DNA of 64,000 nucleotides from Streptomyces ambofaciens ATCC 23877 (GTDB lineage: Bacteria > Actinomycetota > Actinomycetes > Streptomycetales > Streptomycetaceae), in assembly GCF_001267885.1 (NCBI RefSeq), contig NZ_CP012382.1, forward strand, positions 5,567,001 to 5,631,000. The letters run 5' to 3'. How positions within the stretch are numbered: the stretch's first letter is position 1; each line of letters begins with the position of its first letter. The position numbers and the translations under genes were made by a program. Shown piece by piece: positions 11,113 to 19,130 of this stretch. Below the pieces are notes generated by a model. It worked only from the letters and a program-made list of their open reading frames with translations, had not been told where the DNA came from and did no database searches.

Positions 11113-11763
11113 ATGGGAACGAAGACAGTGGACGAGACCGGCGTGAAGACCGACAAGGACAAGACGGACGAGGCCACGGAGTCTCCCGAGAACACCGGAT
11201 CCGGGACCGCCGGTTCCGAGACCGCCGGGTCCGAGACCGCCGGGGCGGGCACCGCGACCGGTGAAGACGCCGTCCCGCACGGCACCGCGGACGCCGCCGG
11301 CACCGGCGAGGACACCGACGACGCGGACACCGAGGGCGCCGGGACCGGTGCCGCGGGCGACCAGGGCGCCACCGGCGTCGGACAGGGCGCGGGCGCCGTC
11401 GTCTCCGCGGGGCTCGGCATCGTGTCGCTGACCGGCAGCTGGGTCGGCACCGTCGCGTCCGCCCGCGAGTCGGTCTTCGGGCAGCTGGAGACGACCTCGT
11501 CCTCGAACGTCCAGACCATGCTGGAGAAGGGTTACGGCGAGGCCTGGCAGGCCACCGCGCTCTGGGGCGGCGTCTTCGCGCTGATCGCGCTGATCGTCGG
11601 CGTCGTGGTGCTGGTCCGGCCCGCGTTCGGCGTGCCCGGCAAGCCGCAGGCGGCGTGGATCAAGTCGGTCTCCTGGGCCGGCGTCGCCCTGGGCGTGATC
11701 GGGCTGATCCTGGCCGTGCTCAAGTACACCGACGTCATGCTGAGCGTGCCGTCCGTGAGCTGA
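11113..11763 (+). CDS. Acidic-tailed membrane protein of unknown function
   Basis: A protein of about 216 residues. The first half is low-complexity and strongly acidic, built from Gly, Thr, Ala, Glu and Asp with a GSETAG repeat. The second half has an amphipathic VGQGAGAVVSAGLGIVSLTG stretch and two clear membrane helices, ALWGGVFALIALIVGVVVLV and GVALGVIGLILAVLKY, close to the C-terminus. ATG at 11113 is used; an in-frame GTG at 11104 is possible. No family recognised. A strong hairpin follows. Confidence 0.75.
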   Translation: MGTKTVDETGVKTDKDKTDEATESPENTGSGTAGSETAGSETAGAGTATGEDAVPHGTADAAGTGEDTDDADTEGAGTGAAGDQGATGVGQGAGAVVSAGLGIVSLTGSWVGTVASARESVFGQLETTSSSNVQTMLEKGYGEAWQATALWGGVFALIALIVGVVVLVRPAFGVPGKPQAAWIKSVSWAGVALGVIGLILAVLKYTDVMLSVPSVS

Positions 11764-11778
11764 CCCTCCGCGGCCCCG

Positions 11779-11826
11779 AGGGGTCTTAGGACACCGGCGT
11801 GCGCTCACGCCCGTCCTAAGACCCCT
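11779..11826 (+). terminator. Long perfect hairpin, probable terminator
   Basis: AGGGGTCTTAGGAC at 11779-11792 is the perfect reverse complement of 11813-11826, a 14-bp stem. Inside it GGCGTG and CACGCC form a second, shorter stem around CGCT. It separates the acidic membrane protein from the small protein gene at 11959. Confidence 0.85.
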
Positions 11827-11958
11827 CACACACGTCTAAGGCCCCGCCCTCCGCCCGAAGATGCGGAACTTACCCGATGTGGCGGACCCCCCTGGGAGAC
11901 GAAGGTTGAGGCATCGCAGCGAGCGAAGCAGAAACCACCTCTCACCAAGGGACACACC

Positions 11959-12144
11959 ATGTTCGAGTTCGAGATCCAGCAGGCCCGTTCCGCCGAACTG
12001 ATCCGCCGCGCCGACGAGGCCCGGCTGGTCCGCGAGGCCCTCCGCGCCCGCCGCGCCGCCCGCCGGGAAGCCCGCCGCGACGCCGCCCCGGCGGAGAGCC
12101 ATACGTCGCGGTCGCGCCGGCACGGGTTCACCCGCGCCGCGTGA
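11959..12144 (+). CDS. Small Arg/Ala-rich helical protein (61 aa), unknown function
   Basis: Begins MFEFEIQQARSAELIRRADEA and continues as an almost unbroken charged helix with alternating Arg and Ala/Glu (REALRARRAARREARRD), ending in a basic tail. The ATG follows AGGGACACACC. The 130 bases between the upstream terminator and this start leave room for its own promoter. I recognise the pattern as that of very small conserved Streptomyces proteins, without known role. Basic charge could fit nucleic-acid or ribosome contact, but that is a guess. Confidence 0.65.
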   Translation: MFEFEIQQARSAELIRRADEARLVREALRARRAARREARRDAAPAESHTSRSRRHGFTRAA

Positions 12145-12248
12145 ACGGGGGGACCGGGGAGGGCGGCCGTACGGCCGCCCTCCCCGCCGTCGTTCCGTCC
12201 GGCGCCCTCCTCCCGGAAAATTCCGCCGCGCTGTCGTACCCGCGTGCG

Positions 12249-15200
12249 ATGCTCGGGTCCGTGGAGACCAGGTCCGTCAGTCCCGTGTTCGTCGGCCGCG
12301 TCGGTGAACTGGACACGCTGAACGACGCGCTCGTCCGCGCCGGCGGCGGGGGCACCGCCCCCGGGCCCGGCGCCGGGGGAGAGCCGCAGGCACTGCTGCT
12401 CGGCGGCGAGGCAGGGGTCGGCAAGACCCGCCTCGTCGAGGAGTTCGCCACCGCCGCCCGCCGGCAGGGCGCCGTGGTCGCGCTGGGCGGTTGCGTCGAG
12501 ATAGGAGCCGACGGGCTCCCCTTCGCGCCCTTCTCCACCGCGCTGCGCGCCCTGCGCCGCGAACTGCCCGCGGAGATGGCCGCCGCGGCGGCCGGGCAGG
12601 AGGAGGAGCTGGCGCGGCTGCTGCCCGAACTGGGCGAGCACACCCCGGGCGCCGGCGGCGGCCGGCACGACGAGGAGAGCATGGCCCGGCTCTTCGAGCT
12701 CACCGCCCGCCTGCTGGAGCGTGTCGCCGCCCGGCACACCGTCGTCCTCGTCCTGGAGGACCTGCACTGGGCCGACGCCTCCACCCGCCACCTCATCGCC
12801 TACCTCTTCCGCACCCTGCGGACCGGCCGCCTCGTCGTCCTGGCCACCTACCGCTCCGACGACATCCACCGGCGCCACCCGCTGCGCCCCCTGCTCGCCG
12901 AACTCGACCGGCTGCGTACCGTCCGCCGCGTCGAACTCGGCCGCTTCACCCGGGAGGAGGTGGGCCGCCAGGTCGCCGGCATCCTCGCCCAGGAGCCCGA
13001 TCCGCTCCAGGTCGACGAGATCTTCGAACGCTCCGACGGCAACGCCTTCTTCGTCGAGGAACTCGCCGTCGCCGCCCACGAGGGCTGCTGCGCCGGCCTC
13101 ACCGACTCCCTGCGCGACCTGCTCCTGGTGCGGGTCGAGGCGCTCTCCGAGAGCGCGCAGCGGGTCGCCCGGATCGTCGCCGAGGGCGGTTCCACCGTCG
13201 AGTACCGGCTGCTCGCCGCCGTCGCCCGGCTCGCCGAGGACGACCTCATCGAGGCACTGCGCGCCGCCGTCAACGCCAACCTGCTGCTCCCGGCACCCGA
13301 CGGCGACGGCTACCGGTTCCGCCACTCCCTGGTCCGCGAGGCCGTCGCCGACGACCTGCTGCCCGGCGAGCGCTCCCGGCTCAACCGCCGCTACGCCGAG
13401 GCCCTCGACGCCGACCCCACCCTGGTCCCCGCCGACGAACGCGTGATGCGCCTGGCCAGCTACTGGTACCACGCCCACGACCCCGCCAAGGCCCTGCCCG
13501 CCGTACTGGACGCCTCCGTCGAGGCCCGCCGCCGGCACGCCTACGCCGAACAACTGCGGCTGCTGGAACGCGCGATGGAGCTGTGGGACTCCGCCCCCGA
13601 CGACGTACGCGCCACCCTGCGGCCCGTCGACTACACCGAGGTCTATCCGCCCTGCGGCTGTGATCCGGCCACCAAGCCGCTGCGCTACCTGGACCTGATG
13701 GCCGAGGCCGCCGTCGCCGGGCGGCTGTGCGGGGAGCGCGAGCGCGCCATGAAGATCGCCAAGCGGGCGCTCCGCCTGCTGGAGGAGGAGCAGGACGCGG
13801 GCGCCGGGGCGAGCGCGAGCAGCCGCGACCCGCAGCGCGCGGCCTGGTTCTGGACGCAGCGTTCCCTGCTGGTCCAGGCGCAGGGCCGCGGCGACGGATG
13901 GCGGGAGCTCGGCATCGCCCAGGAGCTGGTCCGTGGCCTGCCGCCGTCCGAGGTGCACGCCGAGGTGCTCTCCATGGCTGCCAGCTGGTCGATGCTGCAC
14001 GACCCCGGCCCCGACGCCGTGACCGCCGCGGAGCGGGCCGTCGAGTACGCGCGCATGGTGGGCGCCGACGACATCGAGCTCAACGCCCGGCTCACCCTCG
14101 GCGGACTGATGGTCGACGCGGGGCACGTCGACGCGGGACTGGCCGAGATGTACCAGGTGAAAGACCTGGTGGTGGCGCAGGGCCGGGCCGCCGTGGTGGC
14201 CCGCAGCCACATCAACCTGCCCTCCGTCCTGGAGAGCATCGGCCGCTCCGAGGAGGCGCTCGGCATCCTGCGCGAGGGCATCGGACTGACCCGTCGGATG
14301 GGTCTGCTGGAGTCCGAGGCCTACGTGTGGGGCAATCTCGCCGAGACGCTCATCTCCCTGGGCCGCTGGGACGAGGCGGTCGAGGCCGCCGTGGTGTCCG
14401 GGGCCCCGGGCCGCAGTGCCGCACCACGCGCCGGTGCCGCCCTCAAGCGGGCCACCGTCGCGCTCGCCCGGGGCGAGACGGCCGAGGCGGCCCGGCAGCT
14501 CGCCGAGGCCCGGGCGGCCTACGGCACCCACGACACCATGCCGCAGTACCGGCTGCCGCTGGCCGCCCTCACCCTCGGCCTCGCCGCCGCCGAGGGCCGC
14601 ATCCTCGACGCCCGGGCCGAACTCGACCGGGTCCTGGACTCCGGCTTCCCGCTCGGCACCCAGCGCTACGGCTGGCCCCTGCTGCTCTCCGCCGCCGAGG
14701 CCGAGGCCGACGCGCGCGGACTGCCGGCCGCCGAGGAGGGGCGTGCCGAGGTCCTCGACCGCATCGCCCTGGCCGCCAAATCGCTCACCACCGGCGCCCC
14801 CACCTGGCTCGCCCACGACAAGTGGGTCCGCGCCGAACTCCACCGCGCCGAGGGCCGGGACACCCCACAGACGTGGGCGGAGGCGGTCGCGGCCTTCGAA
14901 GTACTGGAGCGGCCCTACGAACTCGCCCGCGTCCGGCACCGGCTGGCCGTCGCCCTGCTGGACACCGGCGGCGAGGACGAGCGCGCCCGCGCCGTCGAAC
15001 TGCTCCGCCTGGCCCGCGCCGTCGCCGACCACCTCGGCGCCCGCCCCCTGGCCGACGCGGTCGGCGTGCTCGCCCAGCGCGCCCGCCTCACCCTCGGCCG
15101 CGCGGCCGGTCCCGCGGCCCCCGCCGGCTCGGCCGACCCGGCCGAGGCCCTAGGACTCACCAGCCGGGAGCGCGACGTCCTGCGCCTGGTCGCCGAGGGG

Positions 15201-15374
15201 CGCACCAACCGCCAGATAGCGGAGACGCTGTTCATCTCCCCCAAGACGGCCAGCGTCCACGTCTCCAACATCCTGGCCAAACTCGGGGTCTCCGGCCGCG
15301 GCGAGGCGGCGGCGGTGGCCCACCGGCTGGCGCTGTTCCCGGCGCAGCGGCTCCCGTCCCGTTCCGCACGGTGA
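12249..15374 (+). CDS. LAL-family LuxR transcriptional regulator with AAA ATPase domain
   Basis: Large ATP-binding regulator of the LuxR family, about 1041 residues. An N-terminal NTPase has Walker A GGEAGVGKTRL at 52-62 and Walker B VLVLEDLHWAD near 165-175. The middle is a long helical TPR-like region with repeated Ala/Glu/Leu helices, and the last 65 residues are a LuxR helix-turn-helix (LTSRERDVLRLVAEGRTNRQ, then IAETLFISPKTASVHVSN). Such regulators often control carbohydrate or secondary-metabolite genes. ATG 12249 and GTG 12261 are both possible starts; neither has a clear ribosome binding site and GATGCT at 12248-12253 could be a -10 box giving a leaderless GTG message. The longer frame back to 12141 is unlikely. 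No specific target is suggested by the neighbours. Confidence 0.9.
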   Translation: MLGSVETRSVSPVFVGRVGELDTLNDALVRAGGGGTAPGPGAGGEPQALLLGGEAGVGKTRLVEEFATAARRQGAVVALGGCVEIGADGLPFAPFSTALRALRRELPAEMAAAAAGQEEELARLLPELGEHTPGAGGGRHDEESMARLFELTARLLERVAARHTVVLVLEDLHWADASTRHLIAYLFRTLRTGRLVVLATYRSDDIHRRHPLRPLLAELDRLRTVRRVELGRFTREEVGRQVAGILAQEPDPLQVDEIFERSDGNAFFVEELAVAAHEGCCAGLTDSLRDLLLVRVEALSESAQRVARIVAEGGSTVEYRLLAAVARLAEDDLIEALRAAVNANLLLPAPDGDGYRFRHSLVREAVADDLLPGERSRLNRRYAEALDADPTLVPADERVMRLASYWYHAHDPAKALPAVLDASVEARRRHAYAEQLRLLERAMELWDSAPDDVRATLRPVDYTEVYPPCGCDPATKPLRYLDLMAEAAVAGRLCGERERAMKIAKRALRLLEEEQDAGAGASASSRDPQRAAWFWTQRSLLVQAQGRGDGWRELGIAQELVRGLPPSEVHAEVLSMAASWSMLHDPGPDAVTAAERAVEYARMVGADDIELNARLTLGGLMVDAGHVDAGLAEMYQVKDLVVAQGRAAVVARSHINLPSVLESIGRSEEALGILREGIGLTRRMGLLESEAYVWGNLAETLISLGRWDEAVEAAVVSGAPGRSAAPRAGAALKRATVALARGETAEAARQLAEARAAYGTHDTMPQYRLPLAALTLGLAAAEGRILDARAELDRVLDSGFPLGTQRYGWPLLLSAAEAEADARGLPAAEEGRAEVLDRIALAAKSLTTGAPTWLAHDKWVRAELHRAEGRDTPQTWAEAVAAFEVLERPYELARVRHRLAVALLDTGGEDERARAVELLRLARAVADHLGARPLADAVGVLAQRARLTLGRAAGPAAPAGSADPAEALGLTSRERDVLRLVAEGRTNRQIAETLFISPKTASVHVSNILAKLGVSGRGEAAAVAHRLALFPAQRLPSRSAR

Positions 15375-15411
15375 CGGCTACGCTGGAGGGACGCCGACGG
15401 ACGGAGGCTCC

Positions 15412-15615
15412 GTGTTCAACGCATTCGAGGAACTGTTCTCCCCCGGCCGCAAGCACACCCACGACGAGCAGAACCGTCTCGAACTGACCCGCGAGGACGT
15501 CGGCGACGGCGACCCCGCCCAGGGCCCGATAGACCTCACCTCGGGCAAGGTCGTCGTCCACCTGCCGCGCCCCGGGCGCGTCGAAGCGCACGAGGAGGCG
15601 CACGACGAGGACTGA
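15412..15615 (+). CDS. Small conserved protein, similar to the C-terminal part of DUF6191 proteins
   Basis: A 67-residue protein starting at GTG after CGGAGGCTCC. The pattern FEELFSPGRKHTHDEQNRLEL, followed by an acidic linker and IDLTSGKVVVHLP, resembles the C-terminal half of short Streptomyces proteins that elsewhere carry an N-terminal membrane helix; that helix is missing here. Family recall is moderate and function is unknown. It lies 37 bases after the LAL regulator stop and may be co-transcribed. Confidence 0.65.
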   Translation: MFNAFEELFSPGRKHTHDEQNRLELTREDVGDGDPAQGPIDLTSGKVVVHLPRPGRVEAHEEAHDED

Positions 15616-15639
15616 GCGGCGCGGCCCGAGCGGCGCGGC

Positions 15640-16803
15640 CTACTTCACCTCCAGCTCCAGGATCCGGTCGTCGTCGCCCTTCGCGTCGCCCCGGCCGTCC
15701 GTGTTGCTGGTCACCAGCCACAGCTTGTCGCCGCCCGCCGGTGCCACGGTGCGCAGCCGGCCGTACTCGCCCTCCAGGAAGGCCTGCGGGTCGGCCGCGG
15801 CCTCCGTGCCCTTCAGCGGCACGCGCCACAACCGCTCGCCGCGCAGCCCGGCCGTCCAGAGGGACCCCCCGGCGTACGCGACGCCGCTGGGCGAGGCCTC
15901 GTCGGTGCTCCACTGGGCGAGCGGATCGTGGAAGCCGGAGCCGCCGCCCTTGCCCTCGGCCTCGGGCCAGCCGTAGTTGTCGCCCGGGCTGATCGCGTTC
16001 AGTTCGTCCCAGGTGTCCTGGCCGAACTCGGCGGCGAACAACCGCTGCTCGTCGTCCCAGGCCAGCCCCTGCACGTTGCGGTGGCCGTACGAGTACACCG
16101 TGGAGTCGGGGAAGGGGTTGCCGGGCGCCGGTTCGCCGTCCGGCGTCATCCGCAGGATCTTGCCGCCCAGGGACTCCTTGTCCTGGGACAGGCCCGTGTC
16201 GCCGCTCTCGCCCGTGCCGGCGTAGAGCATCTTGTCCGGGCCGAAGGCGATCCGGCCGCCGTTGTGGATGACGCCCTTGGGGATGCCCCGGAAGACCGTG
16301 TCCGGCGCGCCCAGCTGCTCACCGGGCGGCTTCTTCTCGTCGTACCGCATGCGCACGATGCGGTTGTCCGAGGCCGAGGTGAAGTACGCGTAGACCATCC
16401 GGTCCGAGGCGTAGTCCGGGGAGAGGGCGATGCCGAGGAGGCCCCCCTCGCCGGAGGCGGACACCCCGGGCACCTCGCCCAGCTCGGTCTTCTCGCCCGT
16501 CTTCTCGTCCACCCGCGTGAGCGTGGCCTCGTCACGGGAGGAGACCAGCAGCCCACCGCCCGGCAGCGGGGCCAGACCCCAGGGGCTCCGGAGCCCCGTG
16601 GCGACCGTACGGGTCACCGTCACGGAGCCCTTCGCGGGCGGGGTCTCCTCGGCGGCCGAGCCCGAGGGCGACGACTGCGCCGCCGTTCGGCTGGGGGAGG
16701 AACCGCCCTCGGCGCCCGACGCCTCCCCGTCGTCGGAGGAGCAACCGGCCGTCAACAGCAGGGCGGCGGTGGCCAACACGGTCGGCAAGGCTCGACGTGG
16801 CAC
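15640..16803 (-). CDS. PQQ-type glucose/sorbosone dehydrogenase-like lipoprotein
   Basis: Predicted surface-anchored sugar dehydrogenase with a beta-propeller fold. The 387 residues begin with a lipoprotein signal, RALPTVLATAALLLTAGCSS, with the lipobox cysteine at 20, then a Ser/Gly/Thr-rich linker. The propeller shows family landmarks: SPWGLAPLPGGGLLVSSRD, GEGGLLGIALSPDY, GVIHNGGRIAFGPDKMLY, SYGHRNVQGLAWD and FGQDTWDELNAISPGDNYGWP. The histidine in IHNGG and the arginine in HRNVQG match positions used by soluble glucose dehydrogenase relatives. Whether it uses PQQ in this organism is not known. It is transcribed alone, convergent with the preceding genes. Confidence 0.88.
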   Translation of the reverse strand: MPRRALPTVLATAALLLTAGCSSDDGEASGAEGGSSPSRTAAQSSPSGSAAEETPPAKGSVTVTRTVATGLRSPWGLAPLPGGGLLVSSRDEATLTRVDEKTGEKTELGEVPGVSASGEGGLLGIALSPDYASDRMVYAYFTSASDNRIVRMRYDEKKPPGEQLGAPDTVFRGIPKGVIHNGGRIAFGPDKMLYAGTGESGDTGLSQDKESLGGKILRMTPDGEPAPGNPFPDSTVYSYGHRNVQGLAWDDEQRLFAAEFGQDTWDELNAISPGDNYGWPEAEGKGGGSGFHDPLAQWSTDEASPSGVAYAGGSLWTAGLRGERLWRVPLKGTEAAADPQAFLEGEYGRLRTVAPAGGDKLWLVTSNTDGRGDAKGDDDRILELEVK

Positions 16804-16918
16804 GATCTTGGTCCCTTCGACGCGGCGGGGTTCTCCCTGTCATACACCGCACGCGCCCGTCGAGTTCCCGATCGAGGAACTCCGAACCCGCGAACCCGCT
16901 CCCGCCCGACCGTGCGCG

Positions 16919-17917
16919 TCACTCCCACGACCCCTGAGCCGCCGGCAGCCGGCCCACCTCGGCGAGATCCTGCTCGGTCAGCAGCAGCTCCGCGGCCCCC
17001 GCGTTCTCGGTCACCCAGCGATCGCGCTTGGTCCCCGGCACCGGCACCACGTGCCGCCCCTGCGCCAGCACCCAGGCCAGCGCCACCTGCGCCGGTGTCA
17101 CCCCGTCGCCGTGCCGGGCGGCGATCCGGCGCAACCCGGCCACGATCGGCTGGTTGGCGGCCATCATCTCGGCGGTGAAGCGGGGGTGCCGGGCCCGCAG
17201 GTCCTCCGGTTCGAAGCCCTGGCCGGGGGTGAGCGTGCCGGTCAGGAAGCCGTTGCCGAGCGGCATCGCGGCGAGGAAGCCGACACCGCGCGAGACGCAC
17301 CACGGCAGCAGCGTCCGCAGCGCCTCCGGCGACCACACCGACAGTTCGGCCTCGACCGCGCTCACCGGGAAGACCTGCTGCACCCGCTCCAGCTGCCGGA
17401 CCGTCGCGTCGTGCAGCCGCGCCCCCGGGCGCCGGGCCGACCGCGCGCCGACCGCGCAGAGACCGAGCGCGCGTACCTTGCCGGCCCGCACCAGCTCCGC
17501 CATCGCGCCCCAGGTCTCCTCGACGGGTATCTCGGGGTCGGCGCGGTGCAGTTGGTAGAGGTCGATGACGTCCGTCTGCAGCCGGCGCAGCGAGGCGTCG
17601 CAGGCGCGCCGCACGTACCCGGGACGGCCGTTGGCCACGATGTGCTGGTCGCCCACCAGCAGACCGACCTTGGTCGACACGAAGGCGTCGGACCGCCGCT
17701 CCTTCAGCACCCGCCCGAGCAGCAGCTCATTGGTGAACGGGCCGTACATGTCCGCGGTGTCCAGCAGGGAGACGCCCAGGTCGAGGGCCCGGTGCACCGC
17801 CCTGATCGATTCGTCCCCCCGCTGCCGCGACGCGCTGTAGGCCCAGCTCATCGGCATGCACCCCAGTCCGACGGCCCCCACCGCGAGTGCCGTCGCGCCG
17901 ATCGTCCTGCGCTCCAC
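16919..17917 (-). CDS. Aldo/keto reductase
   Basis: NADPH-dependent oxidoreductase with a TIM-barrel fold, 332 residues. Catalytic residues are recognisable: Asp in LLDTADMYGPFTNE with the Tyr, Lys in FVSTKVG and His in LYQLHRADPEIP. A C-terminal cofactor-binding segment reads VPVPGTKRDRWVTENAGA. GTG at 17917 is chosen because GGGAGGGTCACGACCAG precedes it; the longer frame to 18019 would run through the divergent promoter region. The gene is divergent from the hydroxyacid dehydrogenase at 17994, and the two may share a regulatory region of 76 bases. Substrate unknown. Confidence 0.88.
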   Translation of the reverse strand: MERRTIGATALAVGAVGLGCMPMSWAYSASRQRGDESIRAVHRALDLGVSLLDTADMYGPFTNELLLGRVLKERRSDAFVSTKVGLLVGDQHIVANGRPGYVRRACDASLRRLQTDVIDLYQLHRADPEIPVEETWGAMAELVRAGKVRALGLCAVGARSARRPGARLHDATVRQLERVQQVFPVSAVEAELSVWSPEALRTLLPWCVSRGVGFLAAMPLGNGFLTGTLTPGQGFEPEDLRARHPRFTAEMMAANQPIVAGLRRIAARHGDGVTPAQVALAWVLAQGRHVVPVPGTKRDRWVTENAGAAELLLTEQDLAEVGRLPAAQGSWE

Positions 17918-17993
17918 CTGGTCGTGACCCTCCCTCGTCAGGCCACCCAACCTAACCTCTGGCCTTCCGCGCCCCTGACATAGCCTCCTGACC

Positions 17994-18935
17994 ATGACTG
18001 CTGACGTGTGGCTGCCCATCCCGCCGGACGAGATCGAGGACCTTCCCGAGGGCCCGGCCTACCGCTACTGGAACGGCGAGGAGGCCTTCCCCGCCGACCC
18101 GGCCGACTGCGCGTACTACGTCGTCCCCTACATGAAGCCCAGCGGGATCGGTGTGCGTCCGCTGCCCGAGATGCGCTCCGTCCAGGTCGTCCAGACCCTC
18201 TCCGCCGGCATCGACCACGTGGAGCCCGGCCTGAAGCACCTGCCCGCGGGCGTACGGCTGTGCAACGCGCGCGGAGTGCACGAGGCCAGCACCGCCGAAC
18301 TCACCCTGACCCTGATACTGGCGTCGCTGCGGGGCGTCCCCGACTTCGTCCGGGCCCAGGACCGGGGCGAGTGGCTCGGCGGGTTCCGGCCCGCGCTCGC
18401 CGACCGGAAGGTGCTCATCGTCGGCTACGGCTCGATCGGCGCCGCGATCGAGGACCGGCTCGTACCGTTCGAGGTCGCGCCGGTGGTGCGCGTCGCGCGC
18501 TCCGCCCGCACCACGGCGCGCGGCCCGGTGCACCCGCTCACCGAACTCCCCGCCCTCCTCCCGGAGGCGGACGTCGTCATCCTCTCCACGCCGCTCACCG
18601 AGGCCACCCGGGGCCTGGCCGACGCGGACTTCCTGGCCCGGATGAAGGACGGCGCCCTGCTCGGCAACGTCGCCCGGGGCCCCGTCGTCGACACGAAGGC
18701 GTTGCTCACCGAACTGGAGAGCGGGCGTCTCACCGCCGCTCTCGACGTGACCGACCCCGAACCGCTGCCGCCGGGCCATCCCCTGTGGCAGGCTCCCGGC
18801 GTACTCGTCAGCCCGCACGCCGGAGGGCCGACCTCGGCGTTCCTGCCGCGCGCGAAGCGGTTGCTGGTGGACCAGTTGACCCGTTTCGTGAACCGGGAGC
18901 CGCTGCGCAACGTGATCCTTACGACAGGCGCTTAA
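17994..18935 (+). CDS. D-isomer specific 2-hydroxyacid dehydrogenase
   Basis: NAD-dependent dehydrogenase of 313 residues. The Rossmann motif VGYGSIGAAIEDRL, the NVARGPVVDTKAL segment with the catalytic arginine nearby, an acidic residue in DVTDPEPLPPGHPL and the catalytic histidine in SPHAGGPT are all visible. No ribosome binding site is seen before the ATG, but TAGCCT at 17981-17986 sits seven bases upstream, where a -10 box would give a leaderless message. It lacks an ACT domain, unlike SerA further downstream. Substrate cannot be assigned. Confidence 0.88.
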   Translation: MTADVWLPIPPDEIEDLPEGPAYRYWNGEEAFPADPADCAYYVVPYMKPSGIGVRPLPEMRSVQVVQTLSAGIDHVEPGLKHLPAGVRLCNARGVHEASTAELTLTLILASLRGVPDFVRAQDRGEWLGGFRPALADRKVLIVGYGSIGAAIEDRLVPFEVAPVVRVARSARTTARGPVHPLTELPALLPEADVVILSTPLTEATRGLADADFLARMKDGALLGNVARGPVVDTKALLTELESGRLTAALDVTDPEPLPPGHPLWQAPGVLVSPHAGGPTSAFLPRAKRLLVDQLTRFVNREPLRNVILTTGA

Positions 18936-19130
18936 TCCGGTTTCGGTACCCTCCGCAACTCCTCGGGCGCGGTGGGTACCCGCATATTCCCTGGTCGTCA
19001 CGGAGCGTAGAGAACCTATGTCCCTGAGTGACGATCCTGGTGTATCGTCCGACAGGGGATGCGCCGCGACCGTTCGGCGCCGGGGATGGACATCTCAACT
19101 GTGAGGGGGGCGACGGGCGATGCACGGCCT

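Noticed and set aside
11826..15032. 1068-codon open frame on the - strand
   Set aside because: Antisense to the LAL regulator, which has Walker and LuxR motifs; the antisense product has no recognisable domain.
15616..15639. Direct repeat GAGCGGCGCGGCC in the short gap before the sugar dehydrogenase
   Set aside because: Two short GC-rich copies only; likely chance in this composition.
18936..19130. Possible c-di-GMP or other riboswitch before cdgF
   Set aside because: A loose GGTACCC/GGGTACC pairing is present but no known riboswitch core could be recognised.
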